From: Chloroflexus islandicus | GTDB taxonomy: Bacteria; Chloroflexota; Chloroflexia; Chloroflexales; Chloroflexaceae | Direction of reading: 5' to 3' | Assembly: GCF_001650695.1 (NCBI RefSeq) | Contig: NZ_LWQS01000033.1 | Span: 45,736 to 109,735, forward strand | Length of the DNA: 64,000 bases | Shown: positions 28,688-37,732 of the stretch, piece by piece | Layout: each line of letters starts with the position of its first letter | Numbering within the stretch: the first letter of the stretch is position 1 | Translations under genes and position numbers: made by a program | Notes under the pieces: generated by a model | What the model was told of the DNA's origin: nothing | Seen by the model: only the letters and a program-made list of their open reading frames with translations | The model's database searches: none

Positions 28688-28762
28688 GTACGGGCACAGC
28701 GGCGCTGTGCCTTACCGCTTCCATCTTAGGCTATCCCAGTACGGGCACAGCGGCGCTGTGCC
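28688..28762. repeat. Direct repeat of a palindromic element
   Basis: Two 24-bp direct copies of GTACGGGCACAGCGGCGCTG plus TGCC lie at 28688-28711 and 28739-28762. Each contains the hairpin GGCACAGC-GGC-GCTGTGCC. They fill the gap between lepA and the lipoprotein gene and may act as transcription terminators for lepA. Confidence 0.75.
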
Positions 28763-28775
28763 CCTTCGTTTCGCC

Positions 28776-30599
28776 CTACCGCTCCCGCTCGTTCCCCGAC
28801 TCATTCAGCGACAAGATCGCCATAAACGCCTCTTGCGGAATCTCGACGCTGCCGACCATCTTCATGCGCTTCTTGCCCTCTTTCTGCTTTTCGAGCAGCT
28901 TGCGCTTGCGGGTCACGTCACCGCCATAACACTTCGCCAAGACATCTTTGCGCATGGCGCGGATGGTCTCGCGGGCAATGATTTTCGAGCCGATTGCGGC
29001 TTGAATCGGCACTTCAAACATCTGGCGCGGGATCAATTGGCGCAGCCGTTCCACCAGATCGCGCCCGCGCTGATAGGCAAAATCGCGATGCACGATCAGC
29101 GACAACGCATCAACCGGCTGGCCGTTGACCAAAATATCGAGCTTGACCAGATCGGCCTCTTGGTAGCCGGCCAGATGGTAGTCGAGCGAAGCGTAGCCTT
29201 GCGTGCGGCTCTTGAGTTGATCGTAGAAATCGATCACAATTTCGGCCAACGGCATGCGGTACTTCAAGAGCACCCGCGTCGGGTCGAGATAATCCATACT
29301 GAGAAAGACGCCGCGGCGGGTCGTGACCAGATCCATAATCGTGCCGATGTAGCGCACCGGCGCAATCACGCTAATCTCGACCACCGGCTCTTCGATCGCC
29401 TCGATCCGCGACAGATCGGGCATCTCGGAGGGGTTGGCGACCGTGACAATCTCGCCGTCAGACAGCAAGACCTGATACTCCACCGAGGGCGCGGTAATCA
29501 GCAGATCGAGCTTATACTCGCGTTCGAGTCGCTCGCGGACAATCTCCATGTGGAGCAGGCCGAGGAAGCCGCAGCGAAAGCCAAAGCCGAGCGCCGCCGA
29601 GCTTTCGGGTTGGAACGAGAGCGCGGCATCGTTGAGTTTGAGCCGTTCGAGCGCCTCGCGCAACTCAGGGTAGGCGTTTGAGTCGATCGGGTAGAGACCG
29701 GCAAACACCATCGGCTTGGCCGGACGATAACCGGGGAGCGGTTCGCTGGCCGGATTCTCGGCCAGCGTGATCGTATCGCCAACCTGACAATCGGCCACGC
29801 TCTTGAGGCCGGTCGCGATATAGCCGACCTCGCCGGCGACCAACTCGTTCAACGGCGTCATGGCCGGGCGGAAGATACCGAGTTCAAGCGTTTCGGCTTG
29901 GGCGCCGGTACCCATAAAGCGCACCCGGTCACGGCTGGTAAAGACGCCATCAACCACCCGCACATAGGCGATCACGCCTTTGTACGGATCGTAGTGCGAG
30001 TCGAAGATCAGGGCGCGGGCCGGTTGCTGGCGCTGGCCGCGCGGCGGCGGGATGCGCTTGACAATCGCTTCGAGAATCTCCGGCACGCCGATGCCCTCTT
30101 TGGCCGAGGCAAGGATGGCCTCTTCGGCAGGGATGCCGATCACCGACTCGATCTCTTGCGCGACCTCTTCGGGGTGTGCGCCGGGCAGATCGATCTTGTT
30201 GACGACCGGAATGATCACCAGATCGTTTTCCAGCGCCAGATAGGTATTGGCAAGGGTTTGGGCCTCGATGCCTTGCGAGGCGTCAACGACCAGCAGTGCG
30301 CCTTCACAGGCGGCCAGCGACCGGTTGACCTCGTAGCTAAAATCGACATGGCCGGGGGTATCGATCAAGTTCAATTGGTAAAGCTGGCCATCGGCGGCAC
30401 GGTATTCCATGCGCACCGGCTTCAGCTTGATCGTAATCCCCTTTTCGCGCTCAAGATCGAGCGAGTCGAGCAACTGCTCGCGCTGCTCACGTTCGGTAAT
30501 CGTGCGCGTCAGCTCAAGCAGGCGGTCGCTCAACGTCGTCTTGCCATGATCGACGTGGGCAATAATGCTGAAATTACGGATGTGGAGTTGATCTGACAT
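28776..30599 (-). CDS. lepA: Elongation factor 4 (LepA)
   Basis: A 607-residue translational GTPase. G1 [14 protein letters not shown], the switch II segment [12 protein letters not shown] and G4 [12 protein letters not shown] are all intact at residues 15-135. The C-terminal LepA-specific domain ends [28 protein letters not shown], split here as [16 protein letters not shown] and its basic tail, which identifies LepA rather than EF-G. EF4 acts on ribosomes during initiation and under ionic stress. ATG 30599 yields the usual start [13 protein letters not shown]. It is transcribed alone, followed by the palindromic repeats. Confidence 0.97.
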   Translation of the reverse strand: MSDQLHIRNFSIIAHVDHGKTTLSDRLLELTRTITEREQREQLLDSLDLEREKGITIKLKPVRMEYRAADGQLYQLNLIDTPGHVDFSYEVNRSLAACEGALLVVDASQGIEAQTLANTYLALENDLVIIPVVNKIDLPGAHPEEVAQEIESVIGIPAEEAILASAKEGIGVPEILEAIVKRIPPPRGQRQQPARALIFDSHYDPYKGVIAYVRVVDGVFTSRDRVRFMGTGAQAETLELGIFRPAMTPLNELVAGEVGYIATGLKSVADCQVGDTITLAENPASEPLPGYRPAKPMVFAGLYPIDSNAYPELREALERLKLNDAALSFQPESSAALGFGFRCGFLGLLHMEIVRERLEREYKLDLLITAPSVEYQVLLSDGEIVTVANPSEMPDLSRIEAIEEPVVEISVIAPVRYIGTIMDLVTTRRGVFLSMDYLDPTRVLLKYRMPLAEIVIDFYDQLKSRTQGYASLDYHLAGYQEADLVKLDILVNGQPVDALSLIVHRDFAYQRGRDLVERLRQLIPRQMFEVPIQAAIGSKIIARETIRAMRKDVLAKCYGGDVTRKRKLLEKQKEGKKRMKMVGSVEIPQEAFMAILSLNESGNERER

Positions 30600-30680
30600 G
30601 TATGCTTCAACCGGCGGCGAAACCGCATATAGTCCAGTACGTCTGCTAGGAAGTATACCATAGCCGCGGTCACGCCGGCG

Positions 30681-31511
30681 TCATGAGCGGCTCGCCCATC
30701 GCACCCACGGCCAAGCCCCCACCGTCACATCACGCCGGTCGAAGCTAATGACGGCAAGGCCATACCAGACCAACGCTGCCACCGTCAAGATGGCGAGATC
30801 ACCAACCGCCGGCCCATCATTGAGTGTCTCCGGCGTGACGGGGCGATAGTGGAACGGCGAGAATGGGCGTAGCCATTCCAGATCGGGTGACATTCCAACC
30901 AGATTGTAGCCAAGGAAGCTCACGATGAGGAGCACGGTGGCAATCGCGAGCGCGATCCGGCGCGACGGCGTGACCGTGCCGAGCCACAAGCTCAAGGTCT
31001 GAAACAGCCACACCAGCGGCCAGTGCGCAATCGTGGCCCGGAAGAGATCGCCGGCATCGAGCGACGTGGTGAGCTGATCACGAATGGCGAGAAAGATCCC
31101 CGCCGCGGCCAACCCAGCGACCACCAATACAACGAAACCGATCGCCGCCAATTCGAGCGTCTTCGCCGTCACCAATTGCCAGCGCGCCAACGGCAACGCC
31201 AATTGCAACTCAAGCGTGCCGGCATCCTCCTCGCCGGCCAGTATGCCGGTTCCGGTCACAATCGCCAAAACCGCCAGCAAGACGCTAAAGAAGTAAAAGA
31301 TCGTCGAGCCGATATAGCCTTCAAACGTAGCGATGGTCAGATTGCCGAACGCGCGATAGAGTTCAATCGCCTGCAAATCGAGGTTGCGCATTTCAGCCGG
31401 CAGCGCCGGGTAGAAGGCGAGATAGACGCCAAAGAAGATGACCAACCCCGCTCCCCAGCCGATAATGAGACCGCGCCGGGCGCGCAATTCATGCCAACAC
31501 AGGCTGAGCAT
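30681..31511 (-). CDS. ABC-2 type transporter permease
   Basis: A 276-residue permease with six membrane segments, among them LIIGWGAGLVIFFGVYLAF near residue 15 and GSTIFYFFSVLLAVLAIVTGTGILAGEEDAGTLEL, cut here as the helix and the following EEDAGTLELQLALP motif typical of ABC-2 exporters. It pairs with the ATPase encoded just upstream. ATG 31511 has a GGGGGG site and begins MLSLCWHELRARRG; it overlaps the ATPase stop by 23 bases, so the longer start at 31604 is rejected. The substrate is unknown; heterodimeric systems of this type move lipids, antibiotics or peptides. Confidence 0.88.
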   Translation of the reverse strand: MLSLCWHELRARRGLIIGWGAGLVIFFGVYLAFYPALPAEMRNLDLQAIELYRAFGNLTIATFEGYIGSTIFYFFSVLLAVLAIVTGTGILAGEEDAGTLELQLALPLARWQLVTAKTLELAAIGFVVLVVAGLAAAGIFLAIRDQLTTSLDAGDLFRATIAHWPLVWLFQTLSLWLGTVTPSRRIALAIATVLLIVSFLGYNLVGMSPDLEWLRPFSPFHYRPVTPETLNDGPAVGDLAILTVAALVWYGLAVISFDRRDVTVGAWPWVRWASRS

Positions 31512-32412
31512 GGTTCCCCCCTTGGGCGCCATAGTAGGCCAAAAACACCTCTTCGAGCGTGAGCGGCATCGTCTCGAGCTCGATCGCTCCCAAATCACCG
31601 GCAATCCGCAGCACGTGCGCCAAGTTCTCGCGCACTTCCAACGTCACCTCACTTTCGCCGTGGGCCAGCTCAGTCACACCGGGCAAGGCAAAGGCCGCCG
31701 GCGGGATCGGCTGGGCAAAACGCAAGCGCAAGCGATGCACCTGCTGGCGCTGCAACAACGCATCAACCCGCTCAACCGCCGCCAGCCTGCCGGCGCGAAT
31801 GATGCCGACCCGGTCACACACTGCCTGCACTTCAGGTAAGATATGCGACGAAAAGAAGACGGTGCGCCCCTCGGCGCGGGCCGCGCGCACCAATTCGAGC
31901 ACCATCTGCTGGACGAGCGGATCGAGGCCGCCGGTCGGCTCATCGAGAATGAGCAATTGCGGGCGAAACATAAAGGCGGCGATCAGGCCCACCTTCTGCT
32001 TGTTGCCCCGCGAATAGGTGCGCATTGGCCGGTCGAGATCGAGATCAAGCTGGTCACACAGCCGGGCAAGATAGGCGGCTTCGACAACGCGGCCACGGGC
32101 GGCATCGAGCATCGCGAGATACTGGCGCGCCGTCAGACTGGCCGGCAAACTCAGCTCGCCGGGCAGATACCCGACCTGCCGGCGAATCTGCGGCCCCTCG
32201 CGCCGGCAATCCCGGCCAAAGATCAACGCCTGCCCGCGGGTAGGCCGGATAATATCCAGCAACACCCGCAGCGTTGTCGTCTTGCCGGCGCCATTGGGGC
32301 CAAGAAAGCCGAACACCTCGCCGGGTTCAACGGTCAGATTGAGGTCTTCAACCCCGCGCCGCTGGCCGTAGTAGACGGTCAGGTCACGCAATTCGATCAC
32401 CGGGATCGCCAT
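31489..32412 (-). CDS. ABC transporter ATP-binding protein (DRI-type exporter)
   Basis: A 307-residue ATPase. Walker A GPNGAGKTTTLR, the Q-loop region VGYLPGELSLP, the signature YSRGNKQKVGL, Walker B LLILDEPTGGLDP and the H-loop SSHIL are all visible. The C-terminal 85 residues are the extra domain common in antibiotic/Na+ exporter ATPases. ATG 32412 has AAGGAG seven bases upstream and begins AIPVIELRDLTVYYG; the earlier in-frame start at 32490 has no such site. The permease gene follows with overlap. The response regulator upstream stops 97 bases away and could be part of the same transcript. Confidence 0.92.
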   Translation of the reverse strand: MAIPVIELRDLTVYYGQRRGVEDLNLTVEPGEVFGFLGPNGAGKTTTLRVLLDIIRPTRGQALIFGRDCRREGPQIRRQVGYLPGELSLPASLTARQYLAMLDAARGRVVEAAYLARLCDQLDLDLDRPMRTYSRGNKQKVGLIAAFMFRPQLLILDEPTGGLDPLVQQMVLELVRAARAEGRTVFFSSHILPEVQAVCDRVGIIRAGRLAAVERVDALLQRQQVHRLRLRFAQPIPPAAFALPGVTELAHGESEVTLEVRENLAHVLRIAGDLGAIELETMPLTLEEVFLAYYGAQGGNHAQPVLA

Positions 32413-32508
32413 GCCAAGCTCCTTGTCGCTCCGACGCCAACCGGCGTCTTGCGCGCCGCACGCCCATCGTTCGCCAAACGTCTTTGCCACCCGGAGTTAA
32501 TGACCGCT

Positions 32509-33447
32509 TCACACCCCCACCACACAATTGCGCCCCTGCCGCTTGGCCGCGTAGAGGGCTTGATCAGCCCGATCGATCAAGCGTTCAATCACCGTATCAG
32601 CGGGTTGCCGGCCAGCCACACCGGCACTGATCGTCACCGCCACCTCGCCTTGTTCAGTACTCACGCGCAGATCAGCGATCGCCGCGCGCAACCGCTCAGC
32701 CAGCATCAACCCCGCCAGCGTATCGGTATTTGGCAAGAGCAAGATAAACTCTTCGCCGCCAAACCGGCCAATGCAATCGGCTGCCCGGATCTGGCGCGCG
32801 GCGGTTTGGGCCACCGCGCGTAAGACCTGATCGCCGATCAGATGGCCATAGCGATCATTCACTTGCTTGAAGTGGTCAACATCGAACATACAAATAGCCA
32901 GCGCCTGATCGTAACGAGTGGCAATGGCAAACTCGTGGGTGGCCAATTCGTAGAAGTGGCTACGATTGTACACACCGGTCAACCAATCGATCCGGGCCAA
33001 TTCAGCTTCACGGGCCAAGGCCCGCTGCAGCTCGCGGTTAGCCATCTCGAGCGCCGTGCGCGCTTGGGCCAGCGCCAGATGCGTGCGCACCCGCGCCAAT
33101 ACTTCAGCAGGTTGGAACGGCTTGGTTACATAATCCACCCCGCCGCATTCAAACGCACGCACCTTGCCATCAATATCATCGAGCGCACTGACGAAAATGA
33201 TTGGGATTGAGCTCGTTTCCGGATCAGCCTTCAGCTCGCGGCAGACGGTATACCCATCCTTATCCGGCATCCGAATGTCGAGCAGGATCAGATCGGGCCG
33301 GATGGCGCGAGCAGCAGCTAACGCCATAGCTCCTTGGGTGACCGGACGCACGTCGTACGACTGGCCATCGAGCAACTGGGTCAGCAACAACAAATTAGCC
33401 GGGATATCGTCAACAATCAGGATAGTTGGCACACGATTATTGGACAT
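32509..33447 (-). CDS. Response regulator diguanylate cyclase (receiver-GGEEF, PleD-like)
   Basis: A 312-residue protein. The receiver (1-125) has phosphorylatable Asp57 in LILLDIRMPDKDG and the conserved Lys109 in YVTKPF. A coiled linker (125-150) leads to the GGDEF domain, in which GGEEF lies at residues 230-234. The inhibitory I-site RAAD occupies 221-224, exactly five residues before it, so product feedback by c-di-GMP is expected. It should make c-di-GMP when phosphorylated. The neighbouring hybrid kinase gene ends 57 bp upstream, and the two are probably co-transcribed and functionally paired. Confidence 0.93.
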   Translation of the reverse strand: MSNNRVPTILIVDDIPANLLLLTQLLDGQSYDVRPVTQGAMALAAARAIRPDLILLDIRMPDKDGYTVCRELKADPETSSIPIIFVSALDDIDGKVRAFECGGVDYVTKPFQPAEVLARVRTHLALAQARTALEMANRELQRALAREAELARIDWLTGVYNRSHFYELATHEFAIATRYDQALAICMFDVDHFKQVNDRYGHLIGDQVLRAVAQTAARQIRAADCIGRFGGEEFILLLPNTDTLAGLMLAERLRAAIADLRVSTEQGEVAVTISAGVAGRQPADTVIERLIDRADQALYAAKRQGRNCVVGV

Positions 33448-33504
33448 ATTGATGTAATTCGATATGATTGAATTTCTGACGGTCGCGTTGCGCAGATACT
33501 GGCA

Positions 33505-36381
33505 TTATGATACCACACGGCTTGGCGGCTGCACATCCGCCAATGTTTCAGCCCAAACCATAATCGCCTGATAATCAAACGTCTCAATCCACTGGTGCAA
33601 TTGGCGCGCATCATCAGGGCGATCAGACTCAATCTGAGCGGCCAAGGCTTGCAAGCGCCGAAAGTTTGCTTCCCGAGCCGCTTGCAGCAACGCTTGGCGC
33701 CACTCGGCATGGTAGCCCTGTTCATCAATAGCTGCAACTGGCATTGTGAAGGCTGCTGGCTCGGCGTATTCAAACTGCACCTGCAGATGTTGCTCGATCA
33801 ACCGCACCACATCGCTCTCGCGAAATGGCTTGACGATGAAATCATCGCAACCAGCTTCCAGCACACTGGATGGCGCATCGCCGAACACATGGGCCGACAT
33901 TGCCACAATAAAGGGCCGGAGCAACCCCGGCGTTTGCATACATGTATCGCGAATCTGGCGCGCTACGGCGAGACCATCGACACGCGGCATACGCACATCA
34001 AGCCAGATCATATGCGGTTGCCAGACGCGCCACACATCTAATGCTGCTTGGCCATCGGCCACCGATTGCACGACAAAACCTAACCGGTGCAACAGCGTGA
34101 CCAACAGCAAGGCGCTAGCCGGCTGATCATCCGCCACCAACATCCGGTAGATAGGCTGGCCGGCCCGGAGCCGTACCGCCTGCAGCGCTGGCGTTTTTTC
34201 CGGCAATGCTACGATCGTCGCACTTGGCGTCTGCAACGGTAGCGCCAGTGTGAAACGCGCACCGCACCCAACACCCTCGCTGTAGACGGTGAGATCACCA
34301 CCCATCAAACGTGCTACCTCATAGCTGATGCTCAAGCCTAAACCTGCGCCAGTGGCATCCGGTGCTGCTTGTTGGCCCTGAAAGAATGGCCGGAAGAGAT
34401 GCGGTTGGTCAAAGGGCGAGATGCCAACACCTGTATCTTCGACCACAAATAGCAACCGTGAAGATTGGGCAAGCTCGACACGCAACTGCACCATGCCATG
34501 ATGCGTGAATTTTATTGCATTACTCAACAAATTGATCAAAATCTGGCGCACTTTCGCTTCATCACTCACAATCACTGGCGGAATCTCAGGAGCGCATGTT
34601 ACAGTGAAACGCAATTGCTTAGCTTCGGCCCACGGGCGAAACAAGGTTTGCAGATCGGCGATCAATTGGCGGACATCGAGCGGCGCTGCGGTATAGGTGT
34701 AACGCCCCGCTTCAATCTTGGCCAGATCGAGCACATCATTGATTAATTTCAGCAGATGTTCGCCGCTGCGATTGATAATGTCGAGATATTCGCGCTGGGT
34801 AGCGGTCAGATTACTGTCACGGCCTAACAACTGGGCAAAACCTAAGACCGCATGCAACGGGGTGCGCAACTCGTGGCTAACATTGGCCAAAAACGCGCTC
34901 TTAGCCCGATTGGCCGCCTCGGCCTGCTGGCGGGCAAGGCGCAGTTCGATTTCGGCTTGCTTGCGTACAGTAATATCACGCGCCACGCCGAGCACCACGA
35001 GCCGGCCCTCTTCATCACGCACAAATGAGGAGACAATCTCGGCATGCACAATATGACCATCGCGATGCAGGAGATCGATCTCCGCCGTCCACGGCGGCGC
35101 CGCTATAAGATCATCACCATCCCACTCGTGCAACATATAGTTCAATGACGCTTGGACATATCGGGCCGAATCGGGTGTCAAGAAGTCGGTAAATGAGAGC
35201 GCTAACGCCTCGGTCGCCGAGTAGCCGATCAGCTTGCTCACCGATGGGCTAAAGAAGGTGAACCGGGCCGTTTGCGTATCAAGCAACCAGATCACATCGG
35301 TAGCGTTTTCGGCAATCAGGCGGTAGCGCGCATCGCTGCGCCGCAAGGCTTCCTCTATCTGTTTACGTCCGGTGATGTCGTGGATGATGCTGATCGCATG
35401 CGGTACCCCGCGAATCATCACGGTCTGCGAAGAGAGCAGGCATGTGCGCAGCTCGCCATCGCGCCGGCGGAATTGAAATTCCACTCCAACGCAATACCCA
35501 TCACGCCGCATCAACTCTATCCAACGCCGCCGATCCTCCAGCGAACGCCAGATATTGAGCGTTAGCCCGTCTTTGCCCAAGACCTCTTCGGCCGAGTATC
35601 CGCTGATCGTCGTAAAGCTGCGATTAACTTTCACAAACACGCCATCAGTCAAGCGCGACAGCAAGACGGCATCCGGTTGCGCGACAAAGATTTGTTCCAA
35701 TTGCTGCAACGCATCGCGTTGCTCGATAACTAGCTCGCGATTGACCAACAAGATCAGGCCAAACGTCCAGAGCGTCGTTGTTGCGATTGAGATGAGGTAG
35801 GTGGCGGTTTGCCATGGTGGCGAGACAACCAGCCAATTCTCCTCGGTAGCCGAGGCGATGCCGCGCAGAGCAAAAAACACCCCGTTGGCAAAGAACACGA
35901 TCGCCAGAAACAGGATCAGCGAGTGGAAATCGGGACGCGATTCGCGCAAGAAACGCAAGCCAATCAATAGGGAACAGATCGCCACCACCACCGAAAAGAG
36001 GATGCGGCGCAACGGCGGCATATCGCCAGTTGACGCTAACAACAGATTGGCAATCAGAATCAGCAGCCAAATCAGCAGCCAAATCAGCAGCAAGCGGCGC
36101 AAATGGCCGCGATCGCCGAAAAACCGCTCTACACCGTGGTAGAGCAAGAGCATACCGCCGCCAACCAGCGCATTACTCACCGCATGCACCACAAGCGGCA
36201 CGTCAGCAACATCGCGCAAGGTGGTGATGAGCAAGCCAAACGCTAACACCCCCATGCCCGCTGCCCACCACACGAGCCCGGCCCGCCCGCGATTAGCCAG
36301 CGCCAAGCCGATCAAGGCGGTGCATTGCAAGACATTGGCAAGGTTGAGGGCAATGGATAAGGTTAACAGATCGACCGTCAT
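33505..36381 (-). CDS. Hybrid sensor histidine kinase (7TM-PAS-PAS-HisKA-HATPase-REC)
   Basis: A 958-residue kinase. Residues 1-230 contain about seven membrane helices without a large extracytoplasmic loop. Two PAS domains follow (about 240-355 and 370-480; each ends with a PAC-type segment, one with IRGVPHAISIIHDITGRK). Phospho-acceptor His503 is in [11 protein letters not shown], and the HATPase domain has LLSNAIKFTHHG and GAGLGLSISYEVARL. The C-terminal receiver has Asp795 in IWLDVRMPRVDG, followed by an Hpt-like tail with no certain His. ATG 36381 has CCGGAG upstream and is preferred over the longer start. Its likely partner is the cyclase encoded next. Confidence 0.92.
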   Translation of the reverse strand: MTVDLLTLSIALNLANVLQCTALIGLALANRGRAGLVWWAAGMGVLAFGLLITTLRDVADVPLVVHAVSNALVGGGMLLLYHGVERFFGDRGHLRRLLLIWLLIWLLILIANLLLASTGDMPPLRRILFSVVVAICSLLIGLRFLRESRPDFHSLILFLAIVFFANGVFFALRGIASATEENWLVVSPPWQTATYLISIATTTLWTFGLILLVNRELVIEQRDALQQLEQIFVAQPDAVLLSRLTDGVFVKVNRSFTTISGYSAEEVLGKDGLTLNIWRSLEDRRRWIELMRRDGYCVGVEFQFRRRDGELRTCLLSSQTVMIRGVPHAISIIHDITGRKQIEEALRRSDARYRLIAENATDVIWLLDTQTARFTFFSPSVSKLIGYSATEALALSFTDFLTPDSARYVQASLNYMLHEWDGDDLIAAPPWTAEIDLLHRDGHIVHAEIVSSFVRDEEGRLVVLGVARDITVRKQAEIELRLARQQAEAANRAKSAFLANVSHELRTPLHAVLGFAQLLGRDSNLTATQREYLDIINRSGEHLLKLINDVLDLAKIEAGRYTYTAAPLDVRQLIADLQTLFRPWAEAKQLRFTVTCAPEIPPVIVSDEAKVRQILINLLSNAIKFTHHGMVQLRVELAQSSRLLFVVEDTGVGISPFDQPHLFRPFFQGQQAAPDATGAGLGLSISYEVARLMGGDLTVYSEGVGCGARFTLALPLQTPSATIVALPEKTPALQAVRLRAGQPIYRMLVADDQPASALLLVTLLHRLGFVVQSVADGQAALDVWRVWQPHMIWLDVRMPRVDGLAVARQIRDTCMQTPGLLRPFIVAMSAHVFGDAPSSVLEAGCDDFIVKPFRESDVVRLIEQHLQVQFEYAEPAAFTMPVAAIDEQGYHAEWRQALLQAAREANFRRLQALAAQIESDRPDDARQLHQWIETFDYQAIMVWAETLADVQPPSRVVS

Positions 36382-36720
36382 GCAATGCTCCGGTAGCGCC
36401 TGCTCAGATTGATACAGATATTGTAGCGTGAATGAACAGTATTTGCCTGCACTGGGCTGATGGAATTCGCTAAGCATGGAGGACAACCGGTGACTAACGA
36501 TGCTCTTGCTCGCTTCGATCAGAGCGAGCCTTTTCTCTTACGTGTTACCCTCAGGCCCTCACCCCCCGGCCCTCGCTCCCACCTGACGGCGAGAGCGAGG
36601 GAGCCGCTCGATGGCGAGTAAGGCATTGCCGGAGCGGAACGCAGCAGCACCCCGCTCCTGCGCCAGTGGGAGCGGCACTACATACCCCTCCCCCGCTGGG
36701 GGAGGGGTAAGGGGGTAGGG
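36382..36720. other. Non-coding GC-rich stretch with palindromic fragments
   Basis: Between the kinase start and the direct repeats the sequence holds partial copies of the CCCCTCCCCC/GGGGGAGGGG family and CGCCAGTGGGAGCGG-type pieces. It lacks a plausible gene. I see no clear promoter for the kinase. Confidence 0.4.
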
Positions 36721-36913
36721 GCATCAGCCCGCGCAGCGGGCTTCGTAACCCTAGCCCGGCCCTTCAGGGCCGGGCGCCGGACAGATGTTCTGTCCGCCCT
36801 TGAACCCAGCGGGGGAGGGGCAAGGAGTGGGGGCATCAGCCCGCGCAGCGGGCTTCGTAACCCTAGCCCGGCCCTTCAGGGCCGGGCGCCGGACAGATGT
36901 TCTGTCCGCCCTT
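36721..36913. repeat. Tandem 81-bp repeat made of three palindromes
   Basis: Two nearly identical 81-bp copies (36721-36801 and 36833-36913, period 112) each contain GCCCGCGCAGCGGGC, then CCCGGCCCTTCAGGGCCGGG, then the perfect palindrome GGACAGATGTTCTGTCC. Flanks are CCCAGCGGGGGAGGGG. Partial copies occur at 9.16-9.33 kb and 63.88-63.95 kb. No ORF or transposase is associated. Confidence 0.85.
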
Positions 36914-37732
36914 AAACCCCCAGCGGGGGAGGGGCAAGGGGGAATGGCAATATGTCATTGCGCGGGCGCTGCGCGCCCGCAGCCATCTTCTGCTGAGATG
37001 CAAACCAATGGCGTGGAGGCATTCCCTCTCGCTGAAGGAGGGGATTGCTTCGCCGCCGTTGGCGGCTCGCAATGACAAGTGCGAACGCCTCTGCCCTACC
37101 ACCCCTTTGCCTCCCCTGCGTGCTTCACGCCAGTGCGTTAAGCCTCGCTGCGCTTGTACTCGCTTGCCGGCTTGGCGTTGACCGCCGCCTCCCCCGGTTC
37201 CCGCTCTCGCCAGCGGCGCCGAAGCTATGCCCGCCCCGGCTCAACCCGCCTGTAACCATGGGTTGAGTCACGAAATGCGTGATTTGTGAATGATAGATCA
37301 GAATTATTGTATGCTCTATATAAACAAGCATGCATAATTTGCTTTAATTTTCACATTTTACATTTTATTAACCATCAAAAAACTTTGTTATCAAACATTC
37401 AATATGGGTTAATAGATGTTTTAATCATCAATATCAATCCTTGTGGCAAAATAGAGCCAACATTTAACTCGCTCATTAACACCGCCTATCATATCCCTCT
37501 TTCACGAGACCACGCTTTGCTAGCCCCTGAGGCAATCATTGTCACTCTCGATTCCGCACCTAGCCACAACACCCGCACACCGTCCGCCAATGCGTTCCCG
37601 GCGCATCCACTCACGCTTCGCTACCCATTCCGCATAGGAGGAACGTATCACGACCAACCGCATTGTCTCACTCTTCCCCAAGGCGTCAAGCAGTGTCCCC
37701 TCTCCGCTTTCATGACGACAAGGAGCACCGCA
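36914..37732. other. Repeat-derived and AT-rich intergenic region before the beta-helix gene
   Basis: 36950-37090 has inverted repeats such as GCGGGCGCTGCGCGCCCGC and CGCCGTTGGCGG. 37270-37480 turns sharply AT-rich, which would suit a promoter region. A fragment after AGGAGG (37637-37642) could encode a short peptide but lacks an ATG. The long open frame from 37286 is non-coding in its first 149 codons. Confidence 0.4.

Noticed and set aside
28707..29681. 324-codon plus-strand frame opposite lepA
   Set aside because: Antisense shadow of lepA; no domain, no RBS.
36721..36913. CRISPR array
   Set aside because: Only two 81-bp copies built from palindromes, no uniform spacers and no cas genes nearby.
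37286..37732. N-terminal 149 codons of the beta-helix frame
   Set aside because: AT-rich and repeat-derived; the signal peptide and RBS sit at 37733.
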